Shown here: piece after piece, positions 21,190-31,180 of the stretch
Layout of the letters: each line of letters opens with the position of its first letter
Numbering within the stretch: position 1 is the stretch's first letter
DNA from: Symbiodinium natans
Lineage: Eukaryota; Sar; Dinophyceae; Suessiales; Symbiodiniaceae
Assembly (NCBI GenBank): GCA_905221605.1
Contig: CAJNDS010002598.1
Location: 174,501 to 238,500, forward strand
DNA: 64,000 bases
Direction of reading: 5' to 3'
Notes under the pieces: model-generated
Seen by the model: only the letters and a program-made list of their open reading frames with translations
Told to the model about the DNA's origin: nothing
The model's database searches: none
Position numbers and translations under genes: made by a program

Positions 21190-21234
21190 GATGGCAGAGG
21201 TCTATCAGCCAAGGCTCTTCGCGCGCTTCTCCAG
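21190..21234 (+). CDS. Candidate 15-codon exon
   Basis: CTCAG|GATGGC...CTCCAG|GTTTAGGG encloses exactly 15 codons: DGRGLSAKALRALLQ. The telomeric array provides the GT donor. Small, but both boundaries and base composition fit. Confidence 0.6.
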
Positions 21235-22086
21235 GTTTAGGGTTTAGGGTTTAGGGTTTAGGGTTCAGGGTTCAGGGTTCAGGGTTCAGGGTTTAGGCCT
21301 CTATACCCCCCCCCCCCCCCCACTAGGTTCCCCGCATAATTAAGGCTATTTAGGGATAGTTGAGCTTAAGCAAGGTTATGTAAGGGGGGAACCTAGGCGG
21401 GGAGTAGCCCTAAACCCTCCACCCTAAACCCTGAACCCTAAACCCTGTACCCTGAACCCTAAACCTATTTAAGGGGGGAACCCATGGGGGGGGGGGGGAG
21501 TCGTAGGGAAACCTATGAAGTCTCAACCCCGAGCCCTGGAATGCATCACAACGGTTCTGACTCCTTTGGAAGCCGAAGCGCTGTTATAAGGCGGCCCCCC
21601 AATGTTTAGGGTTTAGGGTTTAGGATTTAGGATTTGGGTTTGATTGGGGTTTAGGGTACCCATCAAAATAGCCCAATTCAGAGAACCGCGAAGCAACCCT
21701 ATCTCAGTGTTCGACCCGTCTTCGGGAAGGTTGCCATCGATACCCTTGACGGCGCGACGATTCTAGGTGCGAAGGGCCAGGGCTGTGGGACTGCGTTGGG
21801 GTTTTTGGGCGGACTGCCTTTTGTCCGCGCTCCCCACCCCATTGCAGCCCAAACTGGGCTTAGGCAGACCCTCAACCCCAAACCCCAAACAACCCTAACC
21901 CTAATCCCTAAACCTTAAACCCTAAGCCCTAAACCCTAAACCCTAAGCCCTAACTCTTGCTGCTCGGAAGTGGGCACGGGCTCTTTGGGTTTGGGGCCGG
22001 TCTAGGGCTTAAGCTGCCAATGAATCTGGGGGTAGTTTCATGGGCACCCCAATCACAGGGCCTTAGGTTCAGGGTTTAGGGTGAGG

Positions 22087-22200
22087 GTAGTTTCATGAGC
22101 CCTGAATATGGTCCCTAACCTGTAAAGGTTCTGAAGCATGGGCCCGTCGGTTGAATAGGCTATATATAAGAGGTACCCTTCGAAGGGCCCATACTAGGGT
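22087..22200. mobile_element. MITE, GTAGTTTCATGGGCCC family
   Basis: Starts GTAGTTTCATGAGCCCTGAA, carries ATATGGTCCCTAAC, TTCTGAAGCATGGGCCC and AGGGCCCATACTAGG. Other copies: 25,714-25,842, 32,118-32,240, 38,034-38,110, 63,877-64,000 and the split copy at 15,310-15,482. Confidence 0.75.
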
Positions 22201-22453
22201 TTATAGGCCTGACATTAAAGGACGAGCTGGCCCTTTTTGCTTTTGCGGTCTTGGGGCACGCGAGGCCCTGTAAGACCGAATCTACAGGGCATCGTATCCC
22301 TGAAGCCTACCCGTACCCAGAGGCTCCAATGTAGTTCCTTTTTGGGTTAGTTATAGGGGGTTGTAGTATACTTCCCCAAAAAGGTACTACATAGGAGCCT
22401 TTGGGTAAACCCTAAACCCTAAACCCCCCAAAAAAGGACACCGCTGCTAGCAG

Positions 22454-22538
22454 TGGGCCCTGTATGGGATCAAGGGTGTTGACGCCGCCACCCGCCTTTA
22501 TGTCTTACACCAGGAAACCCCAGATGCGCAAGCACTGG
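22454..22538 (+). CDS. Candidate exon, unassigned
   Basis: After GCTAGCAG the frame reads WALYGIKGVDAATRLYVLHQ and then ETPDAQALE, with G/C third positions. C-strand repeats follow directly, so the donor is uncertain (a GC site at 22,526 or a GA site near 22,536). No family recognised. Confidence 0.55.
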
Positions 22539-22754
22539 AACCCTAAACCCTAAACCCTCAAGACAAAATGGAAATTGTATGTGGCATCATTCTGAATTTC
22601 CCAAGATAATTGTCTAAACAGCTGAGAAACAGAGGTTAAGTAAGTTAATCCAAAGCGCCTGGGAGGCCAAATGCTCAATTTATTTAAACCTCTGGGGTCT
22701 TCCCGCCCGGAGGCAAGGCCCTGCTCCCGGAAAATGAAATATATAGCCGACTCA

Positions 22755-23112
22755 AAACTTTCGCACAAAACATTTCGCTCGAAACTTTCGCACAAAACTT
22801 CCGCTCAAAACGCTTCACTGAAAACTGTCGCACAAAGCTTTTGAAAAAGGCCCGTGTAAAGCTGAAACAAAACTTTCGCACAAAACGTTTCGCTCAACAC
22901 TTTCGCACAAAACATTTCGCTCAAAGCTTTCGCACAACACGTTCGCCCAAAACTTGCGCACAGCACTTTCGGAAACTGGTTCGCTCAAACCTTTTGCACA
23001 AGACTTTTGAAAAGAATCCTGTGTAAAGCCGAAACAACACTTCCGCTCAAAACGTTTCGCTCAAGACTTTCGCACAACACGTTTCACTCAAAACTTTCGC
23101 TCAAAACTTTGG
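22755..23112. repeat. Short-unit repeat of TTTCGCACAAAAC / TTTCGCTCAAAAC
   Basis: Some twenty imperfect copies of a 13-15 bp motif alternate between CGCACAA and CGCTCAA. Frames through it are repetitive and not taken as coding. Confidence 0.9.
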
Positions 23113-23228
23113 CACACATCCTGGCGATCGCTTTTACCGGTTGCCACTTTGTCGCGGCGTCTTGCCGTGTGGCAATGAGCTTCTGCTGGTCTCCAGCTTG
23201 GTTTCAGTGTATGTATGTGTGTATCTAG

Positions 23229-23409
23229 CACCCTGGAGGTCAAGGGCATGTTGATGATCAGCACTGGGATTGATGCACACGAAATTCGCGAGCGCGAAGA
23301 TTACTGCATCTTGTTGTTTAAAGTTTTCGAGCAAGTCGGAAGGATTAGGCTATCAGGGGCTGTGCTCTCCGGAGTCCTCCGGAGACACATTGTTTTCAAA
23401 TCAGCTTCT
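23229..23409 (+). CDS. Candidate long exon, unassigned domain
   Basis: After GTATCTAG the frame reads TLEVKGMLMISTGIDAHEIR, continues EREDYCILLFKVFEQVGRIR and ends LSGAVLSGVLRRHIVFKSAS at a GT donor (TCT|GTGGGT). At about 60 residues it is one of the longest exons in the window. The overlapping ORF in another frame lacks the same composition bias. A poly-C region follows at 23,418-23,500. Confidence 0.65.
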
Positions 23410-23799
23410 GTGGGTGCCCCCCCTCCCCCCTTCCCGCTTAGCTCCGCCCCCCCCCCCCCCCGCCCCACCCCTCCCCTCCCCCCCCCCGCCCCCGCCCCCC
23501 CCAAAAATATCAGTATGCTTTCAAGAAGGACTTTCGCTCATAATGCCAATCCCAATACAATTTCCATAAGCCCCAAACCCTGAACCCTAAACCCCAAACC
23601 CTAAACCCTAAACCCTAAACCCTAAACCCTAAACCCTAAACCCTAAACCCCACCCCCTAAACCTTACCCAAAACCCAAGCCTCCCCTCCCAACCTTCAAC
23701 CCCAACCCGACCCATCCAAATGAGGCTCCCAGATCTCCGTGACTCCCGATGCGAGGTTGCGCCCGCTTTTAGGGTTTAGGGTCTAGGGTTTCGGGTGGT

Positions 23800-23903
23800 T
23801 CAGGGCTTAGGGTTTAGGGTTTAGGGTTTAGGGTTTAGGGTTTAGGGTTTAGGGTTTAGGGTTTAGGGTTTAGGGTTTAGGGTTTAGGGTTTAGGGTTTA
23901 GGG
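23800..23903. repeat. TTTAGGG array
   Basis: About fourteen perfect G-strand units after degenerate GGTTCAGGGC units. Confidence 0.97.
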
Positions 23904-23912
23904 TGGGACTAG

Positions 23913-23950
23913 GAGGACTAGCAGCTCAGGAGATCCTCAGATTTGGGTTT
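23913..23950 (+). CDS. Possible short exon before a nested MITE
   Basis: GGACTAG|GA then GLAAQEILRFGF and a GT donor (TTT|GTAGGC). A composite inverted-repeat element follows. Skipping to AG at 24,180-24,181 keeps a frame open (EVLQ), but the downstream piece is only about 11 bp. Confidence 0.35.
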
Positions 23951-23955
23951 GTAGG

Positions 23956-24170
23956 CTTGGTAGCCCAGTGGTACCCTTTACCCCTTTTTTTTGCTCTTGG
24001 GTTCCCTTATACAGTAACCAACCAAAACGAGGGTGCCCTTAGTAGTACCCTTATTCCCTTTTTGGGGGGTTTAGGTTCCCTTATAAACCCCTTTAAGCAA
24101 AAAAAGGGCACACTTTTTAAGCCTAGGTTACTGGGCAGCCTAGTTAGAATATGGTTACTGGGCTACCAAG
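23956..24170. mobile_element. Nested MITE: TTGGTAGCCCAGT element containing a CTAG...GGGCAGCCTAG element
   Basis: Outer ends CTTGGTAGCCCAGTGGTACC and ACTGGGCTACCAAG form inverted repeats. Inside, about 24,041-24,143 is a copy of the element seen as an intron at 16,114-16,221 (AGTAGTACCCTTATTCCC ... GGTTACTGGGCAGCCTAG). Confidence 0.8.
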
Positions 24171-24378
24171 TAGGGAAGCAGGAGGTGCTTCAGTGAAGGG
24201 TTTAGGGTTTAGGGTTTAGGGTTTAGGGGTTTAGGGGGTTAGGGGTTTAGGGTTTAGGGTTTAGGGTTTAGGGGTTTAGGGGTTTAGGGTTTAGGTAAGG
24301 GACCATATGAAGGGACCATGTAACCCTTAGATTATGGGGTGAGAGGCGTCCGGATACCAAACTCCATCCTAGGACTAC

Positions 24379-24573
24379 ACCCTAAACCCTAAACCCTAAA
24401 CCCTAAACCCTAAACCCTAAACCCTAAACCCTAAACCCTAAACCCTAAACCCTAAACCCTAAACCCTAAACCCTAAACCCTAAACCCTAAACCCTAAACC
24501 CTAAACCCTAAACCCTAAACCCTAAACCCTAAACCCTAAACCCTAAACCCTAAACCCTAAACCCTAAACCCTA
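24379..24573. repeat. Long pure CCCTAAA array
   Basis: About 27 perfect C-strand telomeric units ending in CTACCTACAAG at the next exon. Together with the G-strand array at 24,197-24,296 it brackets a short unique stretch. Confidence 0.98.
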
Positions 24574-24581
24574 CCTACAAG

Positions 24582-24650
24582 TCGGCCCTCTGAGGTTGCA
24601 TTCCGTCCGCAGTTGGCTTCCCGTTTCGTTCAGCTTTCGGCTGGTTTGCA
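24582..24650 (+). CDS. RNA-binding protein gene, exon upstream of RRM1
   Basis: AG at 24,580-24,581 follows the long CCCTAAA array. The frame reads RPSEVAFRPQLASRFVQLSA and then GL, ending TTTGCA|GTAAGG, a near-perfect donor. It ends in phase 2, and the next exon starts with the single base needed, giving ...LQSQDGTKLL. This is the N-terminal flank of the first RRM. Confidence 0.7.
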
Positions 24651-24777
24651 GTAAGGTACCCCAAATGCAAAAGCAGCCACTGAACACAACAAAAGAAAAC
24701 AGACCGAGAAACCCTAAACCTTAAGCCCGAAACCTTAAACCCTAAACCCTAAACCCTAAACCCTAAACCCTAAACAG

Positions 24778-24849
24778 GTCCCAGGATGGTACAAAGCTGC
24801 TCATCGCTAACCTGCCCGCACCGCGGCCCTGTTTGCTTCCGCCACGCGG
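24778..24849 (+). CDS. RNA-binding protein gene, RRM1 exon with RNP2 strand
   Basis: After AAACAG the frame reads SQDGTKLLIANLPAPRPCLL and then PPR. KLLIANLP is a good match to the RRM beta-1/RNP2 motif (hydrophobic strand then NLP). The exon ends GCGG|GTTGAT in phase 2, compatible with the next exon (G TTG AAA GAG). The beta1-alpha1 linker would be longer than usual (about 11 residues), so an internal donor or a missed exon is possible. CCCTAAA units are upstream and a poly-G/TTTAGGG stretch downstream. Confidence 0.7.
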
Positions 24850-25379
24850 GTTGATTTTTTTTTTTCTGGGGGGGGGGGGGGGGAGGGTTTAGGGTTTAGG
24901 GTCTAGGGTCTAGGTCTAGGGTCTAGGGTCTAGGGTCTAGGGTCTAGGGTTTAGGGTTTAGGGTTTAGGGTTTAGGGGTAGGGTTTAGGGTAGGGGTCAG
25001 AGGTCAGGGCTTTGGGATTGTAGGGCTCAGGAGTTTTTCGGCTCTATAGCTTGTAGCCCCAAACCCTGAACCCTAAAGGCCCTAAACCCTGCTTCCACGA
25101 CCTGCTGAAGGGCCTCGGACTGAGAGGGCAGCCGGCTTCAGGATTCGGGTTGAGGGGTGCAAGGGTGTTGGGTTTGGGGTTTTGGGTATAGGGTTTAGGG
25201 TTTAGGGTTTAGGGTTTAGGGGGTTCAGGGTGTAGGGGGGTTCAGGGTGTAGGGGGGTTTAGGGTTTAGGGGGGTTAGGGGTCAGGGTTTCGGGGCTTGG
25301 CGGCCCTGAACCTCAAACCCTTTAGGGGTTGAGGGTTTGGGCGTGCGGCACCTTGGGGCGAGTAGTTGCCCTATCATGT

Positions 25380-25488
25380 CTAGGACAGAGAGTAGGCCCT
25401 TATTCCTCTTTTGTTTAGGGTTTAGGTTCCTTCACCCTTTAAACCAAAATCCCTACCCTTCAAATTCCTAGGTTACTCATGGGTCTAG
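25380..25488. mobile_element. MITE, CTAGGACCCAGAGTAGG family
   Basis: Ends CTAGGACAGAGAGTAGGCCC and the complement of GGTTACTCATGGGTCTAG form imperfect inverted repeats, with CCCTTATTCC and a C-rich strand inside. Other copies: 28,229-28,340, 33,952-33,993 (partial), 34,009-34,128, 35,652-35,755 and 50,532-50,712. Confidence 0.8.
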
Positions 25489-25713
25489 ATTCAGATGTCT
25501 TGCAATTTGGTTTGGTAGGTTTTCGAATGCCTTGTTTTGCACTGTTTGTTTGTCGGTGGCTTTAACCCACACTGAATTCATTGCAGGGTGCCTTTAGCAG
25601 CAGGTACTTGGGGCACAAGACCCTAAACCCCAAACCCTAAACCCTAAACCCTAAACCCTAAACCCTAAACCCTAAACTGACATAAGAGAGCTCCGGCCTT
25701 AGCAAGCTTCTTG

Positions 25714-25842
25714 GGTAGTTACATGGTCCCTTACCTACCTCAAAGGCTTCCGATGTATGATTGAGTCTGTGGGTTGTTTAGGGTACATAAGTACATAAGA
25801 GGTCCCCTTAAAGGGCCCACATTAAAGGAGCATGTAACTGCC
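25714..25842. mobile_element. MITE, GGTAGTTACATGGTCCC family
   Basis: Inverted ends GGTAGTTACATGGTCCCTTA and the complement of TTAAAGGAGCATGTAACTGC. The interior is GGTCCCCTTAAAGGGCCC. No coding capacity. Confidence 0.8.
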
Positions 25843-26640
25843 AGAAGAAAGCTCTGAGCAAGCATGCAAAAAAGAAGATGCTTTCACGGCTCCGGTCTAG
25901 GTTTTGGGATTCAAGGTTCACGGTGATCCGAATCCCTTGTGCCAGGCTGGCTTGGAGTGGCAAGAGCACCAAGCTCAGCGTAACCACACACAGCTAAGGT
26001 TTAGGGCTTAGGGGAAAGGGGTTTAGGGGCATGATGTGGATGCTGCATACCAGAAGCTCGAAAGCCTTTACCTTAAACCCCGAACCCTAAACTCCATTTT
26101 TTCGAGGCGACAGGAGGCCTTTCAATATCCCTCAGAGCGATAAACCCCGCTCTCCAAGGAGGTTTAGGGCTTGGATGGTAGGTTTCCAGCTGAAAACGAT
26201 TGCGATGCGAATGAGCACATGGAACGCAAGAACAAGTGTAAGTTTTTGGGCTTGGGGTTTCGTGCGTGGGGTCCAGGGCTTTGGGTTTCGCATTTTTCGG
26301 GTTTCGGGGTTCAGGGTTTCTCTGATTCTTGCTGCCCCATAGTCTTCACTGGAAACTAGCTCAAGAACCAAGAACACTTGCCCTGTGTACTTAGGGACAT
26401 GGACATGGACCTTTTTTGTTTTTTTTGGAATGAACCCCCCCCACCCCAAACCCTAAACCCTGAACCCTAAACCCTAAACCCTAAACCCTAAACCCTAAAC
26501 CCTAAACCTCTGTGGCTGCTGTTTGTGTGGCAGGTGGCAGAAGCTGCCCTAAACCCTGAACCCCCCAACCCCTCAACTCCTCCAAACCCCTCAGCCGCAA
26601 ACCTCAAACCCCAAACGCCAAACCCCAAACCCTAAACCCT

Positions 26641-26777
26641 AAACCCTAAACACTAAAGCCTAAAGCCTAAACCCTAAACCCTAAACCCTAAACCCTAAAC
26701 CCTAAACCCTAAACCCTAAACCCTAAACCCTAAACCCTAAACCCTAAACCCTAAACCCTAAACCCTAAACCCTAAAC
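26641..26777. repeat. CCCTAAA array
   Basis: About eighteen C-strand units immediately before the RRM1 alpha-1 exon. Confidence 0.97.
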
Positions 26778-26796
26778 CGCACTGCGGCGCGCCAAG

Positions 26797-26860
26797 GTTG
26801 AAAGAGCACTTTGCTTCATGCGGGGAGGTCGCCTATGCCGGCGTCTTCGGACCTGGAGAG
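26797..26860 (+). CDS. RNA-binding protein gene, RRM1 alpha-1/beta-2 exon
   Basis: After GCGCCAAG the frame is LKEHFASCGEVAYAGVFGPG and then E. It matches RRM helix alpha-1 and strand beta-2 (L+EHF..CGEV.YA.V). It opens in phase 2 and closes GAG|GTCAGG in phase 0, so the next exon continues VWMATPEE. Exactly 64 bp. Flanked by CCCTAAA before and G-strand repeats after. Confidence 0.82.
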
Positions 26861-27383
26861 GTCAGGATTCGGCCCTGCAACCAGGGTTCAGGGTTTCAGG
26901 GTGTAAGGTTTAGGGTTTAGACCTTAGGGCTTTGGATTTTGGATTCAGGGTTTAGCGTTTGGGAAGGAACAAAAAGGCTACACGCTTCTCTTCCTGCAAC
27001 AGAGTACGGAAACCGTATGGTGAGGCGGTTTTATGGGTTTTAGGGCTTGGTTTCATCGGACACGCGCTCGCGCGCGTGCATTTCATCCTTCTGCTCGTTT
27101 CGCGTTGCTTCAGAAATGGAAGAAACCAGGTTCGCTTTGGCCAGTGCTGGATGGTAGAAATCAGGGAGATGCGAGCTTAGGGTTTAGGGGATGTCGGGCT
27201 TACTTTTATTTTTTTGGGGGGGGAGGTTCCCAGATACACCCCACGAAGTACGAAGTTGCCACGTTGCGTTGCTGCGACACCCCGGACGCTTGGCGTTCGG
27301 GAATCTTTTTTGGCGTGAGAGATCTGATATGAAAGGTACCTGTGGCGGGACCCTGCTGTTGAACCACCCTCCCCCCACCCCCC

Positions 27384-27422
<39 letters not shown>

Positions 27423-27848
27423 ACCCCGAAAAAAAAAAAGAAGACCAAAACCCGAAATTCTATAAGCCTCTAACTTGGGGATGCCGATAGCAATACACTT
27501 TGCATACCGAGAGCCATGCGAGCAACAGGACCGCCCAGGTGGACGGTCACATAGGCTCTATGGTTTTGGGTTCTGGATGCATCGCCCGGGTCTGCTGCAC
27601 TGGAGATATTCTTACCCTAAGGCTCTTGGGCCCTCAAAACCCCAGGATTTCAGACTCCAGACTAGGAGGTACCAGTCCCTCTGTAGGAGGGTCCTTGGAG
27701 CCTTAGGGTAAGAAACCCAAAGCCCTAAGCCCTAAGCCCTGAACCTACGCCTCCTCTCCCCCTAAACCCTAAACCCTAAACCCTAAACCCTAAACCCTAA
27801 ACCCTAAACCCTAAACCCTAAACCCTAAACCCCTCATCTTCTGGGCAG

Positions 27849-27881
27849 GTCTGGATGGCCACGCCTGAGGAGGCCGAGGAG
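27849..27881 (+). CDS. RNA-binding protein gene, RRM1 beta-3/alpha-2 exon
   Basis: GGGCAG|GTCTGG starts VWMATPEEAEE, a typical beta-3 and start of alpha-2. The GT at 27,886 would give a frame ending ALS then stop. A GC donor (GAGGAG|GCCCTG) in phase 0 joins directly to AVNQLNG, giving ATPEEAEEAVNQLNGAEVDG, a canonical RRM alpha-2 to beta-4 transition. The GC donor is inferred from this fit. Confidence 0.82.
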
Positions 27882-27893
27882 GCCCTGTCTTGA

Positions 27894-27977
27894 CAGGGCT
27901 CCCACACACACCGCAGGGTTTAGGGTTTAGGGTTTAGGGTTTAGGGTTTAGGGTTTAGGGTTTAGGGTTTAGGGTTT
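27894..27977. repeat. TTTAGGG array at intron 5' end
   Basis: Ten or so pure G-strand units a few bases after the proposed GC donor. The same intron ends in CCCTAAA-type repeats near 28,610-28,680. Confidence 0.95.
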
Positions 27978-28057
27978 CTTGACTCGGTTCTAAGTTCTAA
28001 GCTTTAAGAGCGAGGGTCCTGGGATGAATGGGGGGGAAGGGGGGGGGGAACCTTACC

Positions 28058-28161
28058 CCAAGGGTCCATGTACCTAGATAGGGAACACTTGGGCCTTAAA
28101 GAGCATGCTATATAGGGACTTTTGCGCCCAAGTATATAATGAAGTGCATGGACCCTTAGGG
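28058..28161. mobile_element. MITE, AAGGGTCCATGTACCT family
   Basis: CCCAAGGGTCCATGTACCTA and the complement of GTGCATGGACCCTTAGGG form inverted repeats. A second copy lies at 40,172-40,278. Confidence 0.75.
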
Positions 28162-28228
28162 AAATATGAATCCAAGCCCTAAACCCTAAACCCTAAAGCC
28201 TAGTGTAGAATTTCACGTTGGTATTTGG

Positions 28229-28340
28229 CTAGGACCGGGAGTAGGCCCTTTTTTCCTTTCTTTAGGGTTGGGATTCCCTTATAAACCCCTGAAAACCAAA
28301 AAAGGTACCCTTTTTATTCCTAGGTTACTCCCGGGTCTAG
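28229..28340. mobile_element. MITE, CTAGGACC...GGGTCTAG family
   Basis: CTAGGACCGGGAGTAGGCCC ... GGTTACTCCCGGGTCTAG are near-perfect inverted ends. Lies wholly inside the RRM gene intron. Confidence 0.82.
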
Positions 28341-28694
28341 TTGGGATGTTGACGCTTTCAGTCAAGCTGCAGAGCTGAGAGTCAACCTTAAAACCATCGG
28401 CCTTTTCTTTTCTCCTCCCTCCTGACCCCTAAACTACTTTTTGCTTCCTCCCAAATGAAAACAAAACGATACAATCTCCCTCATCGTCTTTTTTTGTTTG
28501 CGGCGGGGTTCTTAAGCAAATAGAAGTAACAGGGTTCAGGGTTTGGGGTTGAGGGTCTAGGGTAGCCATAAACCGTAAACCCTAAAACCTTAACCACCCC
28601 AGACCCCAAACCCCAAACCCTAAGCCCGAAACCCTAAACCCTAAACCCCAAACCCCTAACCCTAAACCCTAAACCCAACTCTAGTTGCTGCCAG

Positions 28695-28733
28695 GCCGTG
28701 AACCAGCTGAATGGAGCTGAAGTAGATGGCCAG
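28695..28733 (+). CDS. RNA-binding protein gene, RRM1 alpha-2 exon
   Basis: GCTGCCAG|GCCGTG begins AVNQLNGAEVDGQ, the classic end of RRM helix alpha-2 and the LNG turn. A GC donor (GGCCAG|GCTGGT) closes it in phase 0 after 13 codons. The nearby GT donor at 28,738 would shift the next exon out of the RRM frame. Confidence 0.82.
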
Positions 28734-29622
28734 GCTGGTTGTGCTGTGCATCCGTGCACTTGAGGTTGACGGAGGATTCGGGGATGGACGATGCAGTTTG
28801 GGTTTGGGGTTTGGGGTTTAGGGTTTAGGGTTTAGGGTTTAGTGTTTAGGGTTTAGGGTTTAGGGTTTAGGGTTTAGGGACACGATGCAGTTTGGGTTTT
28901 GGGGTCGCTTTCGGGGGGGGGGGGGGGGAGGGGGTAGGCTGTTGAGGGATGTTGAGGGGGTTTAGGGTTTGGGGTTTAGGGTTTGGGGTTTCGGGTTTAG
29001 GGTCTGAGGGTGCAGTTTCGGGTTGGCTGCTTGGTGATCCCCCGCCCAAGCTGAGTGGTAGTACCCCTCCCGTGTTTGGTAAACCCTAAATTCTAGACCC
29101 TAGACCCTAAACCCTAAACCCTAATGTGGGCAGGTTCCCATTGAGCCGCATTAGGCGAATTTTATTCCTGCGGCTACTGGGCCGCCGAGCTAGTCGCAAG
29201 TAGTTTGTCTGTTGTACGTAGGCTTACGTAGGTGAGTATAAGCATGTGGGCTTAGGGTTTAGGGCTAGGCTTTAGGGATCAGTCTCTAAGAGAACTTAGT
29301 ATAGCACACCTCGCCCCCCCGCATGATTTTCGAAAGATAACCACGAGCTCGGAGGGACCATCTGACGTTGACTCCTCGAAGTGTCCACCAGGCTTGCGAG
29401 TTCTTAATAGGAATGGAGGAAGTAGGTACCTTACATCCTATAGCCCCCTACATTCCCGTTTAAGGGGTCAAGCCCTAAACCCTAAACCCTAAACCCCAGA
29501 CCCTAAACCCTAAACCCTAAACCCTAAACCCTAAACCCTAAACCCTAAACCCCAACAAGGTCCCTCCCCTTCCGCCGTAAGGGACCAGATGAGGACTCTG
29601 TTTTCCCCACTTCCCTCGACAG

Positions 29623-29652
29623 GAGATCGTGGTGCGCCTGGTGGCCTCCTCA
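29623..29652 (+). CDS. RNA-binding protein gene, RRM1 beta-4 exon
   Basis: CCTCGACAG|GAGATC gives EIVVRLVASS, ten codons, ending TCA|GTTGAG. Joined to the previous exon it reads LNGAEVDGQEIVVRLVASS, a good RRM beta-4 strand. Phases are 0 at both ends. Confidence 0.75.
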
Positions 29653-29659
29653 GTTGAGG

Positions 29660-29835
29660 GTTGTAGAGGGTTTTGGGGTTTAAGGGTTTAAGGGCTTAGG
29701 GTTTAAGGGTTTTGGGGTTTTAGGGTTTTAGGGTTTAGGGTTTTAGGGTTTTAGGGTTTTAGGGTTTTAGGGTTTTAGGGTTTAGAGTTTTAGGGTTTTA
29801 GCGTTTTAGGGTGTAGGGTTTGGGGTTTAGGGTGG
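29660..29835. repeat. Degenerate TTTTAGGG field
   Basis: Mostly GGGTTTTAGGG (octamer) variants rather than the heptamer, directly after the RRM1 beta-4 exon. Confidence 0.9.
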
Positions 29836-30269
29836 AGGTAGAAGTTTTCCTGACCATCACCACTGAACTGAGGGTTAGCCGGTATTTTGGGGATAAGCCC
29901 CTGAACCCTAAGGGGGTTCAGGGTTGAGGGTTTAGGGTTTAGGGATCTGGCTGCAGGTGTCTGTCTAGGGAGCTGGGGAGCCTACATTTCCAGGCGCTCT
30001 TCCATGGTCCAGTTTAGGGTTCAGGGTTTCGGGTTTAGGGTTCAAGATGTACGGCCGTTCCAAAGCTCAAGCCGGAGTCGTTTAGAAATACCACCAAACT
30101 TCGGGTTTAGGGTTTAGGGTTTAGGGTTTAGGGTTTAGGGTTTAGGGTTTAGGGTTTAGGGTTAACCCTAAGCGAGGGGGAGAGGTAAACTCAAGCTCGT
30201 CTGGAGAGTGCAGTTCGGGTTCCGTTTTAAATATTGGTGAGTGTATCTCTGGGGCCGTCTTTTGGGGAT

Positions 30270-30364
30270 ACCCTAAACCCTAAACCCTAAACCCTAAACC
30301 CTAAACCCTAAACCCTAAACCCTAAACCCTAAACCCTAAACCCTAAACCCTAAACCCTAAACCC
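30270..30364. repeat. CCCTAAA array
   Basis: About thirteen perfect C-strand units upstream of the exon at 30,431. Confidence 0.97.
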
Positions 30365-30430
30365 TTTGAAACCCTTGAAACCTTTTAAGCCCTTTAAGCC
30401 CTTCAAGCCCTCGAAATTGCTGAGCCGCAG

Positions 30431-30486
30431 CTGCCTTCGAGGATGGGAGCTCCCCGGATCACAAGAAGCTGCCTCCCGGCGCAGGG
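30431..30486 (+). CDS. Candidate linker exon of the RNA-binding protein gene
   Basis: After GAGCCGCAG the frame reads AFEDGSSPDHKKLPPGAG with strong G/C third positions, ending before GTTTTAGGG. It lies between the two RRMs and has a disordered, charged character. Its phase does not obviously continue from the RRM1 beta-4 exon, so another exon may intervene. Confidence 0.5.
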
Positions 30487-31050
30487 GTTTTAGGGTTTCA
30501 GGGTTTAGGGTTTAGGGTTAACGGTTAGACTTTTATCCCTAACCCTGAGCCCCAAGCCCGAAGCCCTAAACTTAACCCTGTCGAGTTTACGGTTTGAGGG
30601 TGATTGTTCCCCAAACCCTTGAACGTTCAATCCTAAAACCCCAAACCCTAAAACCTATACCCTGAACCCCAATCCCCAAAACCCTTCCTTCCCAAAGCCA
30701 CAAGTGGCCTCCAAATTGTGGGACCCGAAGTTACAGGGGCCGCCTGCTTATCAGGACCCCAAACCCTAAACCCGAAACCCCAAACCCTAAACCCTAAACC
30801 CTACAAACCCTTACGCCCCAAAAGGGACCATAATTTAAAGATCTGAGCAAGTCCCATCATTTTAGGAAGCTCGGGCCTCGGAACTTGGGTGTAGGGTTTA
30901 GGGTGTGTAGGGTGCAGGATGTAGGGTTCAAGACCCCACTTGGAGGGTAGGCCTAGAAGTAGCCCTAAACCCTAGACCCTAAAGCCCGGAAAGTTCCCCC
31001 TAGAAGTAGCCCTAAACCCTAAAGCCTGGAAAGTTCCCCGGAACTCGAAA

Positions 31051-31180
31051 CCCCAGACCCCAAGACCCCGCAAGACCCCGCAAGACCCCCCAAGACCCCC
31101 CAAGACCCCCCAAGACCCCCCAAGACCCCAAGACCCCAAGACCCCAAGACCCCAAGACCCCAAGACCCCAAGACCCCAAG
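31051..31180. repeat. CAAGACCCC minisatellite
   Basis: More than a dozen CAAGACCCC and CAAGACCCCC units merging into CCCTAAA repeats. Confidence 0.95.

Noticed and set aside
24379-24573. Possibility that the window is an ordinary chromosome end (true telomere)
   Set aside because: Arrays occur in both orientations dozens of times, alternate with exons and split transposable elements, so they are interstitial.
25085-25143. Possible exon reading FHDLLKGLGLRGQPAS in the RRM1 intron
   Set aside because: Good third-position bias but no acceptor AG close upstream and it does not fit the RRM phase; left out of the gene model.
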